Below are positions 50,669 to 64,000 of a DNA stretch of 64,000 nucleotides, in pieces. Positions within the stretch are counted from its first letter, which is position 1. Every line of letters begins with the position of its first letter. Under the pieces are notes generated by a model. The model searched no databases, was not told the origin of the DNA, and saw nothing but the letters and a program-made list of their open reading frames with translations. A program made the position numbers and the translations under genes. Origin of the DNA: Coffea arabica (lineage: Eukaryota; Streptophyta; Magnoliopsida; Gentianales; Rubiaceae); the NCBI RefSeq assembly GCF_036785885.1, contig NC_092320.1, forward strand, positions 12,649,557 through 12,713,556. The letters are read 5' to 3'.

Positions 50669-52769
50669 CACCGAGGGACAATATCAAATCAAAAACCATA
50701 TTTTAGTCCCAGTGTTCTACTGTAAACTAAACTGGAAAGGAATTCAACAATGTATGGAAACTCTAAAGCTTGAAATGGTCATTGAAATTGTACATGAAGG
50801 TGACAGGAAAGGATAAATATGTCTATGGTTAAAACTTATGCTCAAGGGGGATTTCCAGGAAATACCCAGCCAAGAAGCTTATTTACTACTCAGTACCGTA
50901 TCAAAGAGGGAGCTAGGTAGCTAGACAATGAAAAGGTAAAACGATTTAACAATACAGCCAAGTTTATTTGAGCTTTTAGAATAAAATAACACCCAAATCA
51001 GTGTGAACCGTAGTAAATGATTCAAGTGGTGGTTTTGGTGCCATACTATATCTGTTTTTTATTAGCATCCAAAATGTCTAGGCATTACATTGGAAGTATC
51101 AGCGTTCATACTCTATCTGTGGAGAATATTCCCAACTCGATCTCCTTTGGCCTAGCTCACGGACTAACTCTTGATACATAGAAGATTCTCCTTCTCCTTG
51201 TCCTTCTTTATATAAGACAGATCCAAGAACTTAGGTTCTCCTGCAGAATCCGACATCTCCATCTCCTAGTGAAGTTTCTTTTATGTATTCCTTGTCTTTC
51301 CGCTTTTGTTATCAATAGTAGCATGAGTGCAACTGGCGGATCAATAGATTAGTAATCAAACTAGCTAAGCGCAGAATAGCCGGATCATTTGCAAGCCCAT
51401 CATTGAAATCCCATTTTACCATTCAAAGAACCTTGATTTTATGAATATAGTAATGAGCATTGTAACCATTATTAACCCGACCTTCCTTTCTGCAGTTGGC
51501 ACAGACATGTTAGTAATTAATTTCTTGTATCTTGTAGTATTTGTTACCACCATTCAAAAGAATTTCTCCCATTGTTAGTCATGTCAAAACTAGAATAACA
51601 ACAAAATCATCGAAGGCAACAATGGCATTTTTATTGCCCGAGCTCTGGACTGTTGTGGACTAAATAAATCACCAAAGTTTGACTTAACGGAATAAGGTAG
51701 TTTGTCACAATTCTTTACTTAAAAGTAGATGTCATACCACATCAACCTTCTTGTATCTTTCCCTGTATTTCACGAATTGACTAGCCAAATTTTTTTCTTA
51801 ATCTAAATGCTAAGAGTCTCTATTAAGCAAAATGTACTTTTGCGTGAAAACTAAGTCTAAAATCTTGGAGTTAACCTGGCCACCAAAACCAAGCTCAAGA
51901 TTTGCCTTGCTCCCATAAACCATAGACCTCTTTCTTCGTGACACTGAAGACGGACAATTTTCCAGCTTCCACAATGATGTATTCTTGACATGGTTGATGG
52001 AGAGGAAGAGAATCCAAGACTAGAGAGATGGAGGAGGAGGAGGAGGGGAGGGGCGAGATGCTGAAGAAAGGAAAAAAAGTTAAAAACAAAGTGGGTGCTT
52101 CAAGGGCGTGACTTATATCGGACAGGTGAGCTAGCGCCTTCATGTTTCAGTGGAAGAAGCCGTCGTCACATTACATGGTTGAGTATAACGCCTTTTAGTG
52201 AGTACTTTATGAGACCCCAATTTTGGAGTCCGTACATCTTGACAAATCAGAAAATTTTCCTGTGTACCAATAGGTGCACTTCTACATTCCTTTAAAGAAG
52301 GACGCCCCAACCTTTGCATGATTATTTGGTATTAAAGGAACAGCATCCATGTTTTTTGACATAAAAAATGCTTGGACGCTTTCCTAGATCATATGTGAAT
52401 CAGTATGGATTTTCTGCATAGAATAGGGAAAAAATGAAAGACTAGATAAAGTAAATTTACAACTAGGAGCTGGAATATGAATCAACTTAATCTACAATAT
52501 GTTGCTGTTGTTAAACAAATAATCGAACCCAAATAAACAAAAAATTAACAATCATGCAGATCCCCTCATCGATTCACAGACAGGCGAACCAAAGCTTAGT
52601 AACTAGCTAAAATAAAAATCGATGAACCATAAGGAATAGCTTCATGCAACATGTTCAGCCCTCTAAGTTGTGACTTGAATAACTTTTTGCTCAAAAAGCA
52701 CCAAAGAAGCCTGAGACAAATATTCAGATTATATCCTACTTGCTGAAATATTTACATGCTTCTAGTACT
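50669..52769. other. Intergenic between GLR-B and GLR-C
   Basis: No gene supported. An open frame near 52143-51895 is low-complexity (GGA repeats at 52030-52048) and has no domain. Confidence 0.5.
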
Positions 52770-55700
52770 TCATGAACTGATCTGTCTTGCAGAAACAGCA
52801 ATGTCTTTTTGCTCAGACTCAGATTCATTTGCTTGACCATCTTTAGCTGAAATGTCCGCATTTCCTTGCTCAGATTCACGGGCAGGTGTGCCTGGTCCAG
52901 ACGAATCATCTAAATTTAGCCTATCAGAGACATCAGGCCCTTTTTCTTTTTCACTGGATGAATCTCCACTACGATCAGGATTGACTGTCGAGTTAACTTT
53001 TGGTTCGTTCCCCCTGAATGATAGGAAAACGGAACATCTGTGGTGATAGTACCTGACCCTTTCAGTCAGCTTTTGACCAACTGAGGTCTCAGAGCAGAAC
53101 AATGCAAATAACAGAGCTGAGGCTACTAGAATAAAAAGTCCTCCAAAATCAAAAGCTGTTAAACTGGGGCTTTGCTTGTTGACTGAATCACTTTGATTAA
53201 AAGGGGAATACTTAGGTCCAAAATTCCTTTGCTCAATTGCACTCATATTTTCATCTTCTGTCACAGATAGGATTGCTCTTGAGAAGTTAACAACTAGTGG
53301 AGACTTCAAAGGGAATGCCTGGAGAAACATTGTATGACATTTTCAAGTATAAATATAGAAGTTGTTGTACAGAAATAAAGAAACACGTGTCAATGCACAC
53401 AATTGCAATTTTCTCAAGCAATAAAATCTGTATTTAAAAGTTCACATCTTATATTGTACAAATGTTTCCGAGCATGTGACTGTGTTGAAGCGTGCTCATA
53501 TACTGTCCTATTATACCTGAATGGAACACACAAAGAGGGAGGGAGAACTTACAAAGCCAAATCCATCTGTCCTGAATGTAGTGCCAACTATTTTATAGTC
53601 GGAGTCGTATTGATCAAGAAACAGCTTCATATAAGGGATTTCATCAAAGATGGCATCAATTCCTCCATTTTCGCTCCCCTTATTCATGGCATAATGATAT
53701 TCCTTAATAGTTGAGTATTCCTTGATCTTTGACTCATTAACATGGAGACGATCTACCAAGAAATCTTTTGTAAAGCTACCTTTTTGGATGCCAATGTAAT
53801 AGTCATTTGAAAATCTGAAATCTAGCTGATCTACTGTGAAAATTGCTGATAGATTTGCGGTGTAGCTCTGCATCATGATATAAGCCATTAACAACCACAC
53901 TACCAACACAAACCTCGACCAGTGGCTGGCAACCATGTTTTCTGTTAGCAGCAGAACAGATAATATTACTTGAGTTGATAGCTCAATACTTACTATTCAT
54001 TTATATGTAGAAGATAGGGAAATACTAATCTCTGCAACTTCTACAACATTTATACTGGTCAAGGAGCAGCACGTTTAGTAATTTCATTAGAAAACGTGTC
54101 AAGGAGAACTTACTTTCAGGGAAAGCAAGAATAGAAATTGGAAACCAAAAGAGAAATTCAAATTTCTGATTATTTGTTCCAGCAGAATCAGACTTCTCAT
54201 TTTCTCTATGCTCCAAAAGCCTGAGGACTATCCCAATGAAAATGCAGGTACTGATAATTGTCAGCCAAAGATCCCACCTAAAAGGTTTTACAAAACTCCA
54301 CATGTCTTTCCCCTTTTTATTTTTTACCACCAAAACAGTTCCTGATTCAGAGTATGGCAATGTAAAGTCAACATATCCTGCTCGGTCAGCCAAAATCGTT
54401 ATGTCTCCCACAGCTATATCAAAAGCCTATTGCAGCGTCAAAAGAAAGAGAAAGCAATATCAGATTGATGCTACACTGGTTCTCTGTAAGTCTGTCACCA
54501 AGCAAACAGTTCTTAAAAGCAAAGAGAAAATCTAGAAACAAAGACACAGAAATGAGAAGAAACCAACCTTGCCTACATTGTGAAGAAGATCATTGTAAGT
54601 TCCATTACTGAATCCACTTTCATTTGTAAAAGGGATGATCTCATAATAATCAACACTAAAATTCAGCTGCGCCATTACAGCGTGGAATATATCTAGTGAA
54701 TAACCAGTGATCTTAGTCTGGTTTGTGTGAAGATTGTCTGGAACATTGACAAATTGAGTGAAACCATATTTCTTGGGGACCCCTACTCTTAATTTCTGAA
54801 TAGCCACTCCTTTTGGCTGTTTTACTGAATCTCCAGGCCATATAATGGTCTTTAGTTCCTTTATGGAAGTTGAATATGATTGTCTAGTGCTCGAAGAAAA
54901 TTTTGGCATAATTCCTTGATCAGATGTCCAGTAACCAATCGTTTTATCCCCTGTTTCAAACACATTGAATATCTCCCAGGATGAAGCCTTCGGCTGCCCA
55001 TCAATTAAGTAGAACTCCCCAGTCAAGCCTTGAAATGTTATATTCTGGAGTTCTCTTACAAGTTTTGGGCCAATTTGAGAGATTTGTACACCGAACATGT
55101 CACTTCCACTCTTGCTGTTGTTGATATCCAAGAAGTCAGGGTTTACTGGTCCAATATTTTCTACTGCCATTGCCAGTGCCCAAACTGTATCATATGCCCA
55201 CAAACCATACACATTTAGCTCTCTCCCTGTACTGTCAGGTTTCATCAGAAGCATATTCTTTTTCCACCTGTTTCTGAAATTGTCTAGATTCTTTGTCTTA
55301 GGTACATGAGCCCTTAGACCTAAAACACCTTCCATGCATTCAATGGCGGCAGAATCTATAGAGTTCAAGGAGTTGCCCAAGCTATGAGTGACAAGCCAGG
55401 CATATCCTTCACTCATCATGTCAGCCTTTTTGGCAAGAATAAATAGCCTAGACCCAAGTACGGCATTCATATGCACTAAGAAGACCCTAGTTTGCATTTT
55501 CTTCAATTTTTTCAGTTCGTTCATGATGTGACGGTCTTCAGCTAATGTTGAGATGGCAACCACGTGTGCAAGCCGGATATCAGCATCTTGGAATGCTTTA
55601 TTCAGCATAGACAGAAACCGAGTAGCATAATTAGTATCTTGATACAAAACGACTGCTTCATGCCATTCAAATCCTTGGCAGATGGAAGCAAAAGCTTTTG

Positions 55701-56673
55701 CTTGGTCTAAGTCATTTGGTGCAGGTCGAATGAAGTAAGGGCTTGGTGTATAGGAAAGAGAACCGCCTCTATCAGTAAAGGATATTACAGGGACATGAGC
55801 TTTCCCTCCAAGTTCCGGTACTAATTTACCTTCTGTCCATGTTTGAGGCCCTAGAATACTATGCACTTCTTCATTCTTTATCAGTTCAAGGACTGCATTG
55901 CATTTGAAGAAAACAAAAAATTAGTCATCGTGATCTTAATTTCTTGGCCATAATAGTATTTTACCTTTTTATTGATACTAACTTTGATCTAAATAGCCAC
56001 CCCTGCCATTATCATCTTTTTCACACTTTTCAGTTGTAGTGTTATCTATAAATTTCACACTCACAATAATATTGACCATGACATTGAAGATGCCATTTAA
56101 AAATACTTAAATCAGCAAATAAATATGTTACAAGGGGACATTAGATTTGACTTTTTGATTATCAGCATCAGAAAGGACCTTCAATGCATATTCTTCTACC
56201 TTAAGCAGTATATTACAGCAGTAAAAGAAAAGAAGGATATATGACAGGAAGATGATACAGACCACAATTTACTTTGCATGTGCTACATGGAGAGTTCTAG
56301 CGGAAATGATGTAACAGCAAATTTTAAAAACGAAATGCACATAGATAAAACCTGCAGACGTCATATCGAAATCATTGTGAGCATATTTCCTGTGGATATC
56401 CAGTCTTGTTCGATAATCTGCATGCGTGGCATAGAAATCCCAACGTGCCATTGAAATACATACATCTATCATGGCCCCCATGAAAGAATTGGAATCAAGA
56501 ACAGCACCAATGCGGACTGAGTAATGCGTTGGTGCTACTGTTCCATTTGACCCATCTCCAGCTGCAGCAGCAGCGCCCATTTTCCACGCAAGGTAGAAAA
56601 GGAAGCAAGCAACAGAAACAAACCCTTGAATTCTAATCATTGTGAATTTGTAATTCCTCTTAAGTCCTAACAC
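52770..56673 (-). CDS. GLR: Glutamate receptor-like channel GLR-C (intact)
   Basis: Exons 56673-56352, 55892-54568, 54426-54114, 53941-53553 and 53318-52770 join in phase to 965 residues. N-terminal hydrophobic signal, amino-terminal domain (VRIGAVLDSNSFMGAM through KTIGYW), S1 with [13 protein letters not shown]1 (600-620), pore segment FWFPISILAFPE (642-653), M3 with SYTANLSAIFTVDQL (about 679-693), S2 with DAIFDEIPYMKLFL, and M4 (841-858). A tail of about 107 residues follows, rich in Ser, Glu and Asp, and includes GDSSSE. GLRs act as amino-acid-gated cation channels in plasma or internal membranes. Ligand and ion choice are not predictable here. No frame break is seen. Met12 could also serve as start. 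Confidence 0.93.
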
Positions 56674-58697
56674 GGTAGGCTATTCTGAACTCCTGGCCAG
56701 TTTAATAGCTGTTTCTCTTTTGATCTAGGTATCTGATACCAAAATGTAGTAGCCCTGTAAAGGATAATGGTTTACCTAATAGTAGCTATATTTATTTGAA
56801 GAAATTTGACTTTGAAAGATTGTATACTTTTCCTTGAGGAAGAATGACTGAGTAAAATAGTCATGGATTACATGGATCTATGAGAAGTTTGATTAGTCCA
56901 ACTTGACTGCAAGAAGCAAATGAGAGCAGCACAATGACGAAGCTACTTAGAAACTGATTGCTTAGCAAACACAAAGTTGCTTAGAACATTCAGAGAGTCA
57001 GGTCAGGACCTGGGAAAGTAAATTGGTCAGATAAATTGCTAACATGAATCAAGAACAAGTTAATTTAACGGGACGGATAAATGCTGTATATAAAATCTTG
57101 AATTCTTGGAAACCACTAGCCAAGAGATATCTCAGGTTGTTGAGAAGCCCTTAATCTAGTGACTAAGATTGAAAATCTTGAGATTTTAGAAATTAAAGGC
57201 CTTGGATTCAATTCCCCTCTCCTCCCACCTCGCTTCTTAAATCCGCGTAATAATACGTCCCACCAATCAAATTTTGCACAGTAACACGCAACCTTGCTTG
57301 AAGAGTTGCTATATAAGATATTTTCTCTATCTTTCTGTGGAAATTCACCATAGAATTAATTGAGGTTGAGAGATGATATTGAAGTAAATTATGAAGGATG
57401 CCATGATCTTCACATAGTAAATTCATTCATTCAGACTAAGTGATAAGACAGGGTATCAAAGTTGATTCTAGTGATTGTATCCAAAATTTTGTTCCGGCCG
57501 CCACGCCAAAAAAAAAAAAAAAAAAACCTCAATATCAAGTCTCCAGTAGTTCTGCGGGTACAGTTCTGCAGGTGGATACCTAATAATTAGCTACCGACGA
57601 CAGAAGCAAAAAGTTAAACACCTGCTTGCAGTTGACTTAATAATCTTGCTTCTTGTCAACTTTGATTTCCTGGGTAAAAGTGGAGCTAAGCGAGTAATGG
57701 AAAAGAAACTTTCAAAGTAACTAATGGTAGTGTGTGTTTTACGTACAGTTACCTTCTTTTTAAGTATTTATTATCTTCATGTTGTCTCTACATAGTAATA
57801 TTTATTTTTACTTATTTTCCACTCTTTACCTACCATACCATTAGAGTGGACTTTCATGAGAATACGCGTCTGTAATTGTCTTGAACATTTAGAATTCAAC
57901 GCCAAAGATACAATCGCAAGAATTAATCTCTGCGTCTGAGTCACTCACTCACTCTTTACGTGGCCATGGCTAAAAATCGATTCATTTTTTTGCCTTGTTC
58001 AAAATGCATGAAAGCATATTGCTTTTATGATTGAATATTTCCCAGTCAACATCCCACCAACCTTACGGTCTAGATAATCGATTAAGGAGTAAAAGAATAG
58101 CAATAATTTTTTGCTCGTGAATAAATAAATGTGTGAAAACGAGAAACTGTTTTGAGCCAAATTGCTTCTAAATGGAAGTTGCATCTACGAGAAAATTCCT
58201 CATCTTGAATCAAAATAGAACATTGGCCAAGAAAAAAAGACAATTAATTCATCAATAAATATATACGACAAGCTAAAATCAAACATAAACATGACTCCAA
58301 GCCATTCCATTTGTTAGCTGAATGACTCCAAGCTACTTATTACACTATTAATTTCATTCCATTATTAGACACAAAGGCAAAATATGTGCCGTATTATGTA
58401 ACCACGCAATCCCTTTTTTTTTTTTTTTGGTAGCTGCTCAAACCAACTCGACCATGGTTACAGTGCAAGATAAAGTAGCTGTCTACATGTATTGTACCCA
58501 AAGCTCTATTTAAAAGGCTAGAGCACAGGCGCAGTTAAAAGGTCTACAGATTAACCAGCATGAATAACTCCCGCTCATGTTTGTCCCGGATCATCTGCAT
58601 CCCAAAAGCTGGCTGCAAGAACTATTTGCTGAAACCATTGAAGCCTGGGATTCCCTTTTCTATCCTGTCTGAAATATTTACATTCCTATATGCTTAT
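56674..58697. other. Intergenic between GLR-C and GLR-D
   Basis: No gene supported. It holds a degenerate SINE head near 57157-57215, an A20 run at 57508-57526 and a T14 run near 58415. Confidence 0.5.
57140..57230 (+). mobile_element. Degenerate tRNA-derived SINE head
   Basis: An A-box-like TAGTGACTAAG at 57157-57167 and a B-box-like GGATTCAATTCC at 57204-57215 lie at tRNA-like spacing. No A tail or target duplication was seen, so the limits are guesses. Confidence 0.45.
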
Positions 58698-62678
<3,981 letters not shown>

Positions 62679-62785
62679 TTTTAACTTTTGGCCCTGTTGT
62701 TCAAAGTCTTTTTCTTAGTCTTATAAAGAATTAATGATGGTGTATTTAATAGCCAATCTAAGGTTCCATCAGACAATTTTGGGAT

Positions 62786-62796
62786 GATATATATAG
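62786..62796 (-). promoter_or_regulatory. TATA-like box of GLR-D
   Basis: An alternating TA stretch (CTATATATATC on the minus strand) about 110 bp upstream of the start codon. Confidence 0.35.
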
Positions 62797-63247
62797 ATTG
62801 AACTTCTCCTCTTCCTTGAGGCAGAAGAGTACTCAAACCACATGGCAGCCCTGAATTCGATTCTGAGAGCTGTGGTAAGGGAGTACGAGTCTTTTTCTGC
62901 CCTCCTTCCTACACCCAATCCCCCCGGCGGGGCCCCTTTTCTCCCTCTCTACAAGTTGACTGGGAGAAGTTTGACGAATTCAATCTTCAGTATGGACTAT
63001 GGAGCCCGTAGCAATTAGAATGGTACAGTGCGAATGCACTTGGAAATAGGAATGGGATCTCATGGAGCTTGAAGTTTCTTGGAAAGTAGGCGGAGTAAGG
63101 TTTGGACCAGGGAATTAACACAATCATTTCTGAAACTGGCATTAGACAATTCATGCTGTTCTACAAAGAGAATTTGGAGTAAATTTTACTGGGCATTTTG
63201 ATCATGTCTCCTTTAGGAATATTTCAATTATAGTCTAGTCAAATGAA
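62797..63247. other. Intergenic upstream of GLR-D
   Basis: No gene or clear repeat. A C/G-rich patch lies near 62918-62936. Confidence 0.45.
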
Positions 63248-63417
63248 GAGTGTGTTTGGATAGCCAATTATTTGGCCAAATATATTTGCTGACATCACCA
63301 TTACAATTTCCAATACACCTTTTTATCTTCCCAATTAGCTTTTTATCTCACATACATCACATCACAAAAAATGCTACAGTAAAAATATTTCAAATAACTT
63401 ACAATCCAAACACACTC
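63248..63417. mobile_element. MITE, GAGTGTGTTTGGAT family, copy 1
   Basis: Ends GAGTGTGTTTGGAT (63248-63261) and ATCCAAACACACTC (63404-63417) are perfect 14-bp inverted repeats. The symmetry continues inward as (C/T)AA(T/G)TTATTTG. The core has TTTTTATCTCACATACATCA, shared with the doubled MITE at 31.1-31.5 kb. The flanks share only GAA, so the target duplication is uncertain. Confidence 0.75.
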
Positions 63418-63550
63418 GAAATTTCCGGCAGCAGGTAGAACACATTCTAGAAAATAATATGGCTCAAAATTCAAGAAATTAGTTTGACTCCAAAATTTAG
63501 CCTAGAAAGCGTGGCATGCAATAGATACAACACTTCAGGGACGCGGACAC

Positions 63551-63722
63551 TTGTGTTTGGAATGCACGTTATTTACACCTTATTTAACATACACTGACTA
63601 ACTTGCACCATCAACACATTTTTCAATCACTTTTTTATCTCGCATACATCGCATCAAAAAAAAAGTGTTACAGTATTTTTTTCACAAAATTATCTCAAAT
63701 AATTTACTATCCAAACACACAA
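63551..63722. mobile_element. MITE, same family, copy 2
   Basis: Ends TTGTGTTTGG (63551-63560) and CCAAACACACAA (63711-63722), with a core ATCTCGCATACATCGCATCA, a diverged form of the core in copy 1. It lies about 130 bp from copy 1 in the same direction. Confidence 0.65.
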
Positions 63723-64000
63723 CCAGGACCTGCCTTCTTGGTGGCACACTTGTTTCGTGCTAACCTATTATGTCATCCAGGTCGCGGTCGCAATGCATTG
63801 ATAATTAGTCATCCTTTTATTTTATATTCAAGCAAAGTTACAATTAATGAGCCAAAGATTCCACGAAATTTGATCCGGCAACTCCAAATTCTATGCATCA
63901 GTAACATCAACAAACTAATTTGTTCTTGATGCTAACATCAACTACTCCCTTGTCACAGTTGCATTGGTGTTGTGAAATGGGCAGTCAAAACATATACATG
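63723..64000. other. Right edge, nothing recognised
   Basis: No coding or repeat signal beyond chance open frames. Confidence 0.4.

Overview
This window is nuclear DNA of a flowering plant, most likely a eudicot. It is AT-rich and has spliced genes with short GT-AG introns, plant-only gene families (glutamate receptor-like channels, GLUTAMINE DUMPER, GDSL esterases, receptor-like cytoplasmic kinases), and many plant retroposons and MITEs. The species cannot be fixed from the sequence alone.

Layout. 0-1.5 kb: 5' half of a USP-domain cytoplasmic kinase gene (minus strand) that runs off the left edge. 2.4-2.6 kb: a SINE with a perfect 19-bp target duplication. 4.8-6.1 kb: a non-autonomous hAT-like element. 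6.7-8.5 kb: a complete four-exon PTI1-like kinase gene (minus). 10.1-13.1 kb: a decayed Ty3/gypsy retrotransposon, minus-oriented, with a 5-bp target duplication, one full LTR, one truncated LTR and broken pol remnants. 13.1-19.1 kb: gene-free, with a hairpin MITE. 19.1-19.7 kb: an intact single-exon GLUTAMINE DUMPER gene (minus). 19.7-33.5 kb: gene-poor, with several retroposons and MITEs. 33.6-36.7 kb: a complete five-exon GDSL esterase/lipase gene (plus). 37.3-62.7 kb: a tandem array of four GLR genes, all minus and all with the same five-exon plan. 62.7-64 kb: two neighbouring copies of one MITE family.

In the GLR array, from upstream (right) to downstream (left), GLR-D (62.7-58.7 kb) and GLR-C (56.7-52.8 kb) read as intact 976- and 965-residue channels. 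GLR-B (50.6-46.6 kb) and GLR-A (41.5-37.3 kb) each carry one single-base frame break: GLR-B in the amino-terminal domain, GLR-A just before the last membrane segment. This looks like birth and decay in a tandem family, although base errors in the assembly could also explain it. The four genes share a changed pore segment and a long acidic C-terminal tail with a conserved Ser/Glu motif.

I see no CRISPR array, operon, rRNA or functional tRNA gene, and no clear sign of a new multi-gene system. The most informative items are the frame breaks and shared features of the GLR array, and the mobile elements with well-defined ends.
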